Shown here piece by piece: positions 7,425 to 16,553 of a stretch of DNA of 64,000 nt. The stretch is taken from NCBI RefSeq assembly GCF_023704175.1, contig NZ_CP084530.1:794501-858500 (forward strand). Reading direction: 5' to 3'. How positions within the stretch are numbered: position 1 is the first letter of the stretch; each line of letters opens with the position of its first letter. The stretch comes from Paenibacillus sp. YPG26 (GTDB taxonomy: Bacteria; Bacillota; Bacilli; Paenibacillales; Paenibacillaceae). Both the position numbers and the translations under genes were made by a program. The notes under the pieces are model-generated. The model ran no database searches. It had not been told where the DNA came from and saw only the letters and a list, made by a program, of their open reading frames with translations.

Positions 7425-7447
7425 GTGTTAGGGGGGGATATTCTTAT

Positions 7448-8341
7448 CTAAAACAGTCCGCAGTTACGGATGATCTCATCTGTACCAAGTAATGTGGCTT
7501 CACTAATCCCGAGGTTATTTATGCTCATGAAAGATTGTACTGCCTTGTATCCTACCGCATAACCGGCAAACGGAGATAGGCCTAAAGGTTGGTAGCCCTG
7601 CTCTACGGCAATGGTATCCCCGAACATATAGCTGCTGACCTCTGCGAAACCTTTGATGTTTAGTGAGTCCTTAATGATCTCCGTAGAGTATTGCAGATCC
7701 TCTTCATCAAAAGAAGTGACCCAAGGGCCTAGCAATTCCTCTCCAAACAATTCTTTGGCGTACGATTCAGCCAGTCCCTCAATGATAATATAGTCACCCA
7801 CCGTAACGTTGCCGTGATCCCAATTGAAATAGGAAAAGCGGATATTATGATGAAATTCGTGAGCAATGACAGCGGGGATCTTAGGGATATTATAGGCATT
7901 CGGATGGATGATGACCTGGATGAAGCCTGGGATTCCTCCAAATCCTGTGTACCCTTTCTGTAGCTCCAGCTTTTGTGGATCAGCGATATACATGCCGAAA
8001 ATTAATTCTTCAGCATTAATGCGCAGCTCGTTATTTTTGATGTGGTCAATACACTTGTTTAAGGTATCTTCCGCCAATCTTAAGGCATTTATTTCTTTTA
8101 ATTGTTGCAGGGTGCTTAATCCCGTTTCAGTGGCATTCAAGTCCAAGTATCCGAGCATTTTACTGGCCATGAGCACATCGTAACCACCGGGTTGTTTGGT
8201 TTGTAGAGGAACATTGATGGTGTTCCACATCCTTTCGAATGGGGTCATCATGGTGTAACGGAAATAGCGGGCCCTTTGTGTGCCGTCTAAAGAGAAAAGT
8301 TGTTCGTATTGCTCAATTGTGTCTTGGATGATTAGTTTCAG
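7448..8341 (-). CDS. DUF2268 family predicted zinc-dependent protease
   Basis: 297 residues if started at CTG 8341. It carries a metzincin-like/gluzincin helix, VIAHEFHHNIRF (H-E-F-H-H), with a downstream Glu in IIIEGLAESYAKELFG as the probable third metal ligand; this is the DUF2268 pattern, and such proteins are predicted Zn proteases. The C-terminus contains GLSPFAGYAVGYKAVQSF, also typical. An AGAGGTGA ribosome binding site sits 5 bases before CTG, and no ATG, GTG or TTG fits this spacing; starting farther upstream would add an unconserved 29-residue tail. The use of CTG is therefore inferred. Monocistronic. Confidence 0.8.
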   Translation of the reverse strand: MKLIIQDTIEQYEQLFSLDGTQRARYFRYTMMTPFERMWNTINVPLQTKQPGGYDVLMASKMLGYLDLNATETGLSTLQQLKEINALRLAEDTLNKCIDHIKNNELRINAEELIFGMYIADPQKLELQKGYTGFGGIPGFIQVIIHPNAYNIPKIPAVIAHEFHHNIRFSYFNWDHGNVTVGDYIIIEGLAESYAKELFGEELLGPWVTSFDEEDLQYSTEIIKDSLNIKGFAEVSSYMFGDTIAVEQGYQPLGLSPFAGYAVGYKAVQSFMSINNLGISEATLLGTDEIIRNCGLF

Positions 8342-8574
8342 TATGATCACCTCTTTGAATGGAATTATTGGGGAGTGAATCCTATAACTATATGGTAAGG
8401 AATGACGCTGCGTTAAGGTCAAGATCATTAGTAGTCATAATTAAGAAACTATTTCCCTCTTTGTCTTTGAAAATATCTACTTTTGTCAGATACTGTCTCT
8501 ACAATGTTGTATAATAATAAAGAACTAGAATTAGATCAAATGGACTGTTTTCAGGAAAATGGAGGATGTAATTA

Positions 8575-10044
8575 ATGCTTACAGGAGAAGTCCGCAACAA
8601 GGTTGATAAAATATGGTCAGATATTTGGGCGGGTGGGATTACCAACCCATTAACAGTTATAGAGCAGCTTACCTACTTGATGTTCATTCGTTCCCTCGAT
8701 GAGAAGGAATTGGAGACAGAGAGCTTTGAAGCCATAAGCGGCGATGTGATGCCGAAGATTTTCCCGCAGGATGAAGATGGACAGGATATGCGTTGGAGCA
8801 AGTTTAAAACCAAAGATTCCCGCATCATCTATGATATTGTCAGTACGAAGGTGTTCCCTTTTATTAAAACCATGAATGGAGCCAATACGACTGCCTTCTC
8901 ACGCTATATGCAGGATGCCATGTTCCTGGTTCCGACCCCACAAGTGTTACAAAAAATGATTACTGGTCTGGACGAGTTGTATGAACACGATATCAAAAAC
9001 TTGGACATGCAGGGCGATCTCTACGAGTATATGCTTGGTAAATTGGCTTCGGCAGGACAGAACGGCCAGTTCCGAACTCCAAAGCATATCCGTGATATGA
9101 TGGTGCGCCTACTTGCCCCTACGCCTAATGATAAGATTTGTGACCCTGCCTGCGGTACAGCGGGATTCCTTGTATCTTCAGCTGAATTTATCAGAGAAAA
9201 CTATGAGTCAGACATGACCAGCGAGCAGTGGGAGCATTTTGCAGGGGACATGTTCGCAGGGTTTGATACCGATAGAACCATGCTGCGTCTTTCGGCCATG
9301 AACCTGATGCTTCACTCGATTAACCAGCCTCACATCGACTATGTGGATAGTGTCTCTAAGCAGAACAATACGGCTTCTGCCTATGATATTGTGCTTGCGA
9401 ATCCTCCTTTTACGGGTACTGTGGATGCTGAAAGTATTCACGATAACCTGAAGACTGTCACAGATACCAAGAAGACAGAGCTTCTGTTCGTGGCACTCTT
9501 CTTGCGGATTCTTCGTAAAGGCGGACGTTGCGCATGTATCGTTCCGGATGGCGTGTTGTTCGGTTCCACCAAAGCACATAAAGCTTTGCGTAGAGAACTC
9601 GTAGAGAACCACCAGCTTCAGGCCGTTATTTCCATGCCAAGCGGGGTGTTCAAGCCTTATGCGGGCGTCAGCACAGCGGTGCTTATTTTTACAAAGACGG
9701 ATGCCGGAGGTACAAATAAAGTATGGTTCTATGATATGAAAGCTGATGGATATTCCTTGGATGACAAGCGTTCCCCTATTTCGGCTAACGATATTTCAGA
9801 TATACTTGCCAGATTCCACAACCTTGAAGGGGAGGCTGATCGCCAGCCTACTGAACAGAGCTTCCTGGTAGATAAGTCTGTAATTGAAGCGAAAGATTAT
9901 GATCTGTCGATTAATCGGTATAAGGAAGTTGTATATGAGAAGGTGGAGTATGATACGCCTACGGTGATTATGGACAGGCTGGATCAATTGAACCTTGATA
10001 TTGCTGCCAAGATGGGAGAATTGAGGGGGCTTCTTGGTGAGTAA
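8575..10044 (+). CDS. hsdM: Type I restriction-modification system, DNA methyltransferase subunit HsdM
   Basis: 489 residues. The N-terminal helical domain (about 5-140, with NPLTVIEQLTYLMFIRSLDE) is followed by an N6-adenine methyltransferase domain. AdoMet motif I is DPACGTAGF at about 190-198 and the catalytic motif IV is NPPF at about 276-279. HsdM methylates adenine in the sequence recognised by HsdS and forms an M2S core. GGAGG lies 10 bases before ATG. A TATAAT at 8510-8515 may be the -10 box. It overlaps hsdS by a few bases and leads the intact order hsdM-hsdS-hsdR. Confidence 0.96.
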   Translation: MLTGEVRNKVDKIWSDIWAGGITNPLTVIEQLTYLMFIRSLDEKELETESFEAISGDVMPKIFPQDEDGQDMRWSKFKTKDSRIIYDIVSTKVFPFIKTMNGANTTAFSRYMQDAMFLVPTPQVLQKMITGLDELYEHDIKNLDMQGDLYEYMLGKLASAGQNGQFRTPKHIRDMMVRLLAPTPNDKICDPACGTAGFLVSSAEFIRENYESDMTSEQWEHFAGDMFAGFDTDRTMLRLSAMNLMLHSINQPHIDYVDSVSKQNNTASAYDIVLANPPFTGTVDAESIHDNLKTVTDTKKTELLFVALFLRILRKGGRCACIVPDGVLFGSTKAHKALRRELVENHQLQAVISMPSGVFKPYAGVSTAVLIFTKTDAGGTNKVWFYDMKADGYSLDDKRSPISANDISDILARFHNLEGEADRQPTEQSFLVDKSVIEAKDYDLSINRYKEVVYEKVEYDTPTVIMDRLDQLNLDIAAKMGELRGLLGE

Positions 10045-11203
10045 GTGGGAAATGGTTACTTTAAATACAGTTTGTTCACTTATAACTGATGGAACACATC
10101 AAACACCACAATATGCCGAGAAAGGATACATGTTTCTATCTTCTAAAAATGTTACAACAGGTAAAATTAATTGGGAGGATATAAAATATATACCGGAAGA
10201 TCTTCACAATCAACTTTACACTAGAATAGCACCACAAATTGGAGATGTATTATTAGCTAAGAATGGTACTACGGGTATTGCGGCAGTTGTAGATAAAGAT
10301 TATGTGTTTGATATTTATGTTAGTTTAGCCTTGTTAAGACCCAAAGACTTTATATTATCAGAGTTCTTGTTACATGCTATTAACAATCCATTTACTAAAC
10401 GTAAATTCAATAGAGAGTTAAAAGGAATTGGCGTACCTAATCTACATTTGAGAAATATTAGGGAAACAACTATTCCTCTCCCCCCTATTGAAACACAAAA
10501 GCATATTGCTAAAACGTTAGACACCGCCGCAGAACTGCTAGCCATGCGCAAACAGCAGCTTGCAGAGCTGGACAACCTTATCAAATCCACCTTTTACGAT
10601 ATGTTCGGTGATCCAGTTGTAAATACGCAAGGTTGGGAGAAAATCTTACTAGGTGATTTAATTAAAGAGATTAAATACGGGACAAGCACACCACCAGTTT
10701 TTACGGATAGTGGTTACTGTTTTATACGTGCAACCAATATTAAACGGGGTCGAATTACCGAAAACGATATGAAGTATATATCTGAAGGTGAGGCGACAAA
10801 AATTAGCAAGTGTAAGCTTAAACTTGGAGACTTAATAATTGTTAGAAGTGGAGTTAATACAGGGGATACTTGTGTAATAACAGAAAAGTATCTTGGACAA
10901 TATGCTGGGTACGATTTGATAATCACTCCTAATCAAGAATTATTAGACTCATACTATCTTAATGAATTAATCAACACTACCTACATGGAAAGAGTTGTTA
11001 AACCCTTAACTCGCAGGGCTGCTCAACCGCATTTAAATGCAGAGCAGACAAAAAACTTACCTATTATTGTTCCGCCAATCGAACTCCAAACCCAATTCGC
11101 CACCATTGTCACTCAAATCGAAGAGCAAAAAGCCCTCGTCAAGAAGGCGATCGACGAAACTCAGCACCTGTTCGACAGTTTAATGAGCGAGTATTTTGAA
11201 TAA
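10037..11203 (+). CDS. hsdS: Type I restriction-modification system, specificity subunit HsdS
   Basis: 388 residues from GTG 10037 (TTG 10034 is also possible; GAGGGGG precedes both). Two target recognition domains (about 1-150 and 200-345) are each followed by a helical spacer. The first spacer includes TAAELLAMRKQQLAELDNLI and the second TQIEEQKALVKKAIDETQHL, with 'LP(P)PIE.Q' ahead of each, the classic half-repeat organisation. The TRD coding DNA is much more AT-rich than the spacer DNA and than hsdM, as expected when TRDs are swapped by recombination. The two TRDs define a bipartite DNA target, which cannot be read from sequence. Confidence 0.95.
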   Translation: MSKWEMVTLNTVCSLITDGTHQTPQYAEKGYMFLSSKNVTTGKINWEDIKYIPEDLHNQLYTRIAPQIGDVLLAKNGTTGIAAVVDKDYVFDIYVSLALLRPKDFILSEFLLHAINNPFTKRKFNRELKGIGVPNLHLRNIRETTIPLPPIETQKHIAKTLDTAAELLAMRKQQLAELDNLIKSTFYDMFGDPVVNTQGWEKILLGDLIKEIKYGTSTPPVFTDSGYCFIRATNIKRGRITENDMKYISEGEATKISKCKLKLGDLIIVRSGVNTGDTCVITEKYLGQYAGYDLIITPNQELLDSYYLNELINTTYMERVVKPLTRRAAQPHLNAEQTKNLPIIVPPIELQTQFATIVTQIEEQKALVKKAIDETQHLFDSLMSEYFE

Positions 11204-11239
11204 CAATCGAGCAATTATTTTAACCTTGAGGTGAATCTA

Positions 11240-14200
11240 ATGACTGCAAACTTTGAATTCTTACAGGGACAATCAGAATATGCGTTGTTTGCTAATGCTT
11301 GTATTGAAGCTGAGCGGGTGCTTGCTACAGCTCCCGCCATGGCGGCGGTGGGAAGCCGGAAGGCCTTTGAGCTTTCGGTTAAATGGGTTTACGCTGCTGA
11401 CAACACGATCACCATGCCCTACAAGAATAATTTGCAGTCATTAATTCACGAACCTACCTTTAAATTCGCAATGGAGAACCAGACTTGGGGCAAGCTGCCT
11501 TATATTATCAAGCTGGGGAACCTTGCAGTACATACGGACAAAGCAATCAGCCGCAGTGATGCTGTTCTATCAATTGCTGCTCTATTTGAATTCGTGCAGT
11601 GGATTGATTATTGCTATGGTACTAACTATGAAGAGCGACATTTTGCTGAAGCCAATATTCCCGCCGAGAAAGTGATTCTCGACGAAGCCAAGATCAAGGA
11701 GAAGGATAGCTTAATCGAGCAGAAGGATTCCGAAATTGAGGCTCTGCGTGCCAAAATCGCAGCCATGAGCGATCGGCTTACTGCTGAGAAAACGCAGCAT
11801 CAGGAAGAGCGCCATTTTACCCCTGAGGATATCTCAGAGTTCCGCACCCGCAAAAAGTATATTGATGTAGACTTGAAGCTGCTTGGCTGGACATTCGGCG
11901 ATGATGTAAGGGAAGAAGTAGAGCTGTACGGCATGCCTAATCCTGAGGGCAAAGGTTATGCGGATTACGTGCTTTATGGCAAAGACGGACTCCCGCTTGC
12001 GATCATTGAAGCCAAACGAACCTCCAAAGATCCGAAGGTCGGAAGCCATCAGGCCAAGCTGTATGCCGATTGCTTAGAGAGAATGACTGGCAGAAGACCG
12101 ATGATGTTCACCACCAATGGCTTTGAAACCAATCTGTGGGATGATGTAACCTCTCCTCAGCGGGGGGTCAGTGGTATTTTCTCCAAGGCGGATCTGGAGA
12201 AACTTATGAACCGCCGGAATGAACGGAAAGCTTTGGACGAGGTAGTCATAGATGACAATATCACAGACCGTTACTACCAGAAGGAAGCCATCCGAGCGGT
12301 ATGCGACAATATTACAACCGGTCATAGACGATCACTGCTCGTTATGGCAACAGGTACGGGGAAGACAAGAACAGCATCGAGTTTAACCGATGTACTATCC
12401 CGTGGAGGTTATGTAACGAACACCTTATTTCTGGCTGATAGAACGGCACTAGTCAAACAGGCCAAAGACGATTTCAAGAATTATTTGCCGGATATGTCTC
12501 TATGTAACTTGCTAAGCAATAAGGATGATAAGACGGGCCGAATTGTCTTCTCGACCTATCCGACGATGCTTAATGCCATTGATCAGGCGAAGAGCGATGA
12601 TGGCAAGCGCCTATTTACTCCTGCTCACTTTGATCTGATTGTAGTGGATGAAGCGCATCGAAGTATTTTCAAGAAATATCGTACGATATTTGAGTATTTT
12701 GACGGCATCATTGTGGGTTTGACAGCGACTCCCAAGACGGAGGTTGACCGCAATACATATGATTTCTTCGAGATGGAGAGTGGTGTGCCCACCTATGCCT
12801 ATCCCTATGAAACGGCCGTGGAGATTGACAAGGTGCTGGTACCTTATCATAACATCGAGATCACAACGAAGTTCCTGGAGCAGGGGATTACCTATGATGA
12901 TCTGTCCTCAGAGGATAAAGCGCGTTATGAGGAAGATTTTACAGATGAAGACGGGGCAATGCCAGATTTCATTCCATCTCCAGCGGTGAATGAATTTATC
13001 TTCAACCAAGCAACCGTGGATGGGGTGCTGGAAGATTTAATGACCAAGGGGATTAAGGTCGCAGGTGGAGATCGGCTCGGAAAGACAATTATTTTTGCTC
13101 AAAATAAAAAACACGCTCAGTACATCGTTGAGCGGTTCAATAAGCTGTATCCCCAGTACAAGGGCAGCTTTGCGAAACGAATCATTTCAGAAGACAGTTA
13201 TGCTCAGAGTATCATTGACGACTTCAAAGTTGCTGGCAAAGTGCCGCATATTGCAGTCTCGGTGGATATGCTGGATACGGGTATTGATGTGCCGGATATC
13301 GTGAATTTGGTGTTCTTCAAGCGTATTCGCTCGAAGACGAAGTTCTGGCAGATGATAGGCCGGGGAACCAGGCTGTCCAAGAACTTGTTCGGAGAGGGAG
13401 AGGATAAGACGGGCTTTGTGATTTTCGATTACCTTGGAAACTTCGAGTTCTTCCGCCAGCACAAGGAAGGCTTGCCCGGCAACGAAGCTCAAAGTCTATC
13501 TGAAGCGATCTTCGCCAAGCGAGTCCGATTGATTCATCACATGCAGCAGTCCGCTTTTATTGATGAACCCTATCAAATGATTCGTACAGAGATGAATGAA
13601 ACCGTCGTACAGCAGATCAAAGCACTTAATACAGAGCTGGTCTCTGTGAAGATGCAGCTGAAATACATTGAGAAGTATATCCATACAAGTGCGTTTATTT
13701 GTTTGTCAGATGAAGATAAGCACAACCTGATCAAATACCTCGCACCCATTGTCTATATGGATGATACAGACGAGCATGCCAAGCGATTTGATAACTTCAT
13801 GTATGGGCTGATGATCGCCCAGATTGAGGGATCAGCTCAATTCAATAAAGGCAGAAAACAACTGATAGATGTTACTACTAAGCTATTACAGCGTGCTACC
13901 ATGCCTCAAATTAAAGAAAAAGTGGCCTTTATCAGCACGATCGGAACGGACGAGTTCTGGAAGAACTCGGATGTATTGAATTTTGAGAAGGTACGTACGG
14001 AACTTCGTGGTCTAGTGAAGTTAATTGTAGATGTGGGTGAACGGAGCCCGATCTATACGAACCTGGCCGATGAAGTGCTCACGGTTAATGAAGGGAAGGC
14101 CATGTACCAGGCCTATGAGTTTGAGGATTACAAGCTGAAGGTCAATCGCTATATTGAGAAGAACCGCGACTCTCTTGTTATTCACAAGCTTCGCAATAAC

Positions 14201-14587
14201 ATTCCTCTTACTGCTCTTGATTATGAGAGCTTGGAGGCAATCTTCACAGGGGAGCTTGGCACAGCAGAAGATTATCAGCGAGAATTCCAGGATACGCCGT
14301 TCGGTTTGCTTGTACGCAAAATTGCCAAGCTGGAATACGAAGCCGCGATGGTTGCATTCTCTGAATTTATCAACGATCAGTCGCTCAGCCAGTCCCAAAT
14401 CGTCTTTGTGAAGAAGGTTATTGATTATATCGTGCAGAACGGCTATATCGATAATGTATCTGAATTGATCAAGCCGCCATTTGACAAGCCTCAGAGCTTT
14501 GTTAAGTTGTTCGATGGGACGAAACAAAGAAGGCTTGTGGAGATGGTTACGCAGATTAAGGAGAATGCGGTTAGGGTGTTAGGGTAG
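11240..14587 (+). CDS. hsdR: Type I restriction-modification system, endonuclease/translocase subunit HsdR
   Basis: 1115 residues from ATG 11240, 6 bases after GAGGTGA; the in-frame GTG at 11231 overlaps that site. Domains in order: a DUF4145-like N-terminal domain (about 20-110), a coiled-coil stretch (about 150-185), the nuclease domain with ADYVLYGKDG and LAIIEAKRT (PD-ExK, EAK near 255), then a superfamily 2 helicase with MATGTGKT (about 368), VVDEAHRS (about 468), GLTATPK (about 492), and the C-terminal motor half with DMLDTGIDVPDI and MIGRGTRL. This layout fits the EcoEI/EcoAI-like branch. It cleaves unmodified DNA after translocation. No lesion was seen. Confidence 0.96.
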   Translation: MTANFEFLQGQSEYALFANACIEAERVLATAPAMAAVGSRKAFELSVKWVYAADNTITMPYKNNLQSLIHEPTFKFAMENQTWGKLPYIIKLGNLAVHTDKAISRSDAVLSIAALFEFVQWIDYCYGTNYEERHFAEANIPAEKVILDEAKIKEKDSLIEQKDSEIEALRAKIAAMSDRLTAEKTQHQEERHFTPEDISEFRTRKKYIDVDLKLLGWTFGDDVREEVELYGMPNPEGKGYADYVLYGKDGLPLAIIEAKRTSKDPKVGSHQAKLYADCLERMTGRRPMMFTTNGFETNLWDDVTSPQRGVSGIFSKADLEKLMNRRNERKALDEVVIDDNITDRYYQKEAIRAVCDNITTGHRRSLLVMATGTGKTRTASSLTDVLSRGGYVTNTLFLADRTALVKQAKDDFKNYLPDMSLCNLLSNKDDKTGRIVFSTYPTMLNAIDQAKSDDGKRLFTPAHFDLIVVDEAHRSIFKKYRTIFEYFDGIIVGLTATPKTEVDRNTYDFFEMESGVPTYAYPYETAVEIDKVLVPYHNIEITTKFLEQGITYDDLSSEDKARYEEDFTDEDGAMPDFIPSPAVNEFIFNQATVDGVLEDLMTKGIKVAGGDRLGKTIIFAQNKKHAQYIVERFNKLYPQYKGSFAKRIISEDSYAQSIIDDFKVAGKVPHIAVSVDMLDTGIDVPDIVNLVFFKRIRSKTKFWQMIGRGTRLSKNLFGEGEDKTGFVIFDYLGNFEFFRQHKEGLPGNEAQSLSEAIFAKRVRLIHHMQQSAFIDEPYQMIRTEMNETVVQQIKALNTELVSVKMQLKYIEKYIHTSAFICLSDEDKHNLIKYLAPIVYMDDTDEHAKRFDNFMYGLMIAQIEGSAQFNKGRKQLIDVTTKLLQRATMPQIKEKVAFISTIGTDEFWKNSDVLNFEKVRTELRGLVKLIVDVGERSPIYTNLADEVLTVNEGKAMYQAYEFEDYKLKVNRYIEKNRDSLVIHKLRNNIPLTALDYESLEAIFTGELGTAEDYQREFQDTPFGLLVRKIAKLEYEAAMVAFSEFINDQSLSQSQIVFVKKVIDYIVQNGYIDNVSELIKPPFDKPQSFVKLFDGTKQRRLVEMVTQIKENAVRVLG

Positions 14588-14630
14588 GGTTTTTATATTC
14601 TTGGCAATCAAGCCGAACATAGTGAATAAG

Positions 14631-14668
14631 GATAGCCTGGCAGCCATAAATTAGGTAGCCAGGCTATT
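14631..14668 (+). terminator. Hairpin after hsdR, weak terminator
   Basis: ATAGCCTGGC pairs with GCCAGGCTAT across about 17 bases. There is no good T run on the plus strand, so termination efficiency is uncertain. It separates hsdR from the converging HEPN gene. Confidence 0.5.
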
Positions 14669-14728
14669 CGTATGTCTTTATAACGGCTGTTAGATTGTTA
14701 AAGACACCTCGTTTTATAAATTTGTTAA

Positions 14729-15190
14729 TTAGATAACAATGCAATTGAAGCATATTTTTTCTACAGCGCTAACTACTTTTTCATAGTGTATTTTTAAAGC
14801 AGTTAAAGTTAATCCGACATCTTTCCCATGAGCAATAATATGCCTGTTGGCGACAATTGTGTTAATTGCATCTCTTTCTTCTTCTGAAGTACAGGTTATA
14901 AATGTCTTTTTCCATTCTTCATTGAAAGAACTTAACAAGTTACTAATTTTGTTTGTGTTTAAATTAGTAACCCGTTGTATATTGGTATTAATATACTGTG
15001 AAATATTGGGATGTGATTTATCTTGAACATACTCAGTAATACTTATCCGAAGAGAATTTTCAATGAAACCTGAAATCAATACACAAAGGTATTTAGCCCA
15101 ATGTGCATGTATTTCCTCATCTTCTATGTCCCTAATTAATAAAAATAGATTATCAATCTTTTGTTTTTGGATACTCATAGCGGTATTCAT
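14729..15190 (-). CDS. HEPN-domain protein, RiboL-PSP / MAE_28990-like
   Basis: 153 residues, all helical. The conserved HEPN motif R-x4-H is present as NRHIIAHG, Arg116 and His121, preceded by a helix with YLCVLISGFIENSLRISI, as in the RiboL-PSP/MAE_28990 HEPN-like nuclease families. Intact HEPN proteins of this kind are RNases in many defense and toxin systems. The ATG has AAAGAGG 7 bases before it and lies 2 bases after the stop of the DUF262 gene, so the two are translationally coupled. Because the DUF262 frame is broken upstream, coupling is presumably lost and expression may fall. AT-rich relative to neighbours, consistent with transfer. Confidence 0.78.
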   Translation of the reverse strand: MNTAMSIQKQKIDNLFLLIRDIEDEEIHAHWAKYLCVLISGFIENSLRISITEYVQDKSHPNISQYINTNIQRVTNLNTNKISNLLSSFNEEWKKTFITCTSEEERDAINTIVANRHIIAHGKDVGLTLTALKIHYEKVVSAVEKICFNCIVI

Positions 15191-15192
15191 CT

Positions 15193-16270
15193 TTAAACCT
15201 CTTTAAAGTATTCATATGACATTCTAAGCCTTTTTTCTACTGTTGCCTCATCTGAAGTTCCTGCTTTACAAGTGCTAACAAATTCTTCATCTTTCAATAA
15301 ACTTTCATAAGCAAGGACATATCCAACGGTATTTTCTATTTTTCCTAACTCTAACCGTTTTGCAGTAGCAACCATTACTGCATCAAAAAGAGCGGCTACA
15401 ATAACTTGATTTAATCGAAAGGCACTTTTCCCTAGAGTAGTTGCTATAAATTTAATAGTTGGCTCAAAGGCTTGCTTAATGCTCTCTGAACTGTTAACAG
15501 TTCAGAGAGCGATTTTTAGCCATGTACTTGTTTAAGAATTCTTTAAGAGGCTTTTTATAATTATCTAAGTCAAAATATAAAGCTATAATACGCAAAATGA
15601 GTTCTTGATCCTTTAGCCTATTACTTGGGTTGCCGTAAAGATTAAGCCAATCTACATTATTTCTTAATTCCTCAAGAAGTTCATTAAATACTCCATGATA
15701 TATACATGCCCTAATCTCCTGTGAATGTAATGGTGTTCCTCCAGTATTAAGTCTTTCGAATATATGATAAATGCTACTCTCATCATCAGAGGGTTCATCT
15801 TGTTTGATTACAGTAGCATGAATTATAGAATCATCCAGTCTTATTTTGTCCTCAGGATTTAATGTTTTATATGTTTTACCCTCTAGGGAAGGCTGAACTC
15901 CTTTTAAAGTGAATTCTTTGTCTCCGCTAAATTTGCCAGAGTAGAACATTTGCAAAGATTTGAGCCTTTGTTGTCCATCAATTACGAGTAATTTTTGTGA
16001 CTCGGACTCTTTGGAGAAAAAGACACCTGGTACAGGGAGCCCTAATAGCAATGATTCAATAAATCTAGATGCCTGAGTTAATGTCCAGACATAGCTCCTT
16101 TGAAAATTTGGAATAAACACTGCATTTGATTCAATGCGTTTTACCAAACTATCAACAGGGTAGTCAGCCCCATAACTTGTAATTGAATATTTATACTCTA
16201 AAGCTTCATCAACTGATTCATCTATAATCATTTCTGCTTCATTAATAATAAACTCTATTTGATCGGACAT
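15193..16270 (-). pseudogene. DUF262 (GmrSD N-terminal/ParB-like) gene broken by a frameshift
   Basis: The first 258 codons give a good DUF262 protein. VFIPNFQRSYVWTLTQASRF at about 51-70 and LLVIDGQQRLKSL (DGQQR motif) at about 94-106 are the family signatures; DUF262 domains occur in GmrSD, SspE and other modification-sensing systems. Reading stops at TAA 15494-15496 inside a perfect palindrome. The other frame continues directly with SSESIKQAFEPTIKFIATTL and GKSAFRLNQVIVAALFDAVM, ending YEYFKEV at 15195. Removing one base of the central AA (15496/15497) would restore a single 358-residue frame. It could be a real mutation, a sequencing error or a reversible switch. The HEPN gene follows 2 bases later. 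Confidence 0.85.
15481..15510. repeat. Perfect 30-bp palindrome at the DUF262 frameshift
   Basis: Arms GCTCTCTGAACTG and CAGTTCAGAGAGC are perfectly complementary around a central TTAA. It lies wholly inside coding DNA, exactly where the DUF262 reading frame shifts by one base, and its centre supplies the stop codon. Confidence 0.95.
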
Positions 16271-16553
16271 CTTCTAGCCCCTTTGCCTTTTTGTAAGTAT
16301 GCCCTGCTCTGGGCTTATAAGGAAATTATACTACTATAAAGATTAATTGTAATAAAATTTTTATTCTATTATAGAAAAATAGCGACTCAAGATGTTATTT
16401 TAGTTTTGAAAGTTTTCTACTTTTTAAGTAGAGAGCTTCTAGGTGTAAGTTAAGCTTTGCCCATATGTAGCATTTTCTTTATAAAACCGATAAACATAGA
16501 ATAGAGGACTTAATATTATTAATCCCAATCTTATTCCTTAGGAGCCCTACATA

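Noticed and set aside
15481..15510. The palindrome as a Rho-independent terminator
   Set aside because: No T run follows in the direction of the gene, and it is embedded in coding sequence that continues after it.
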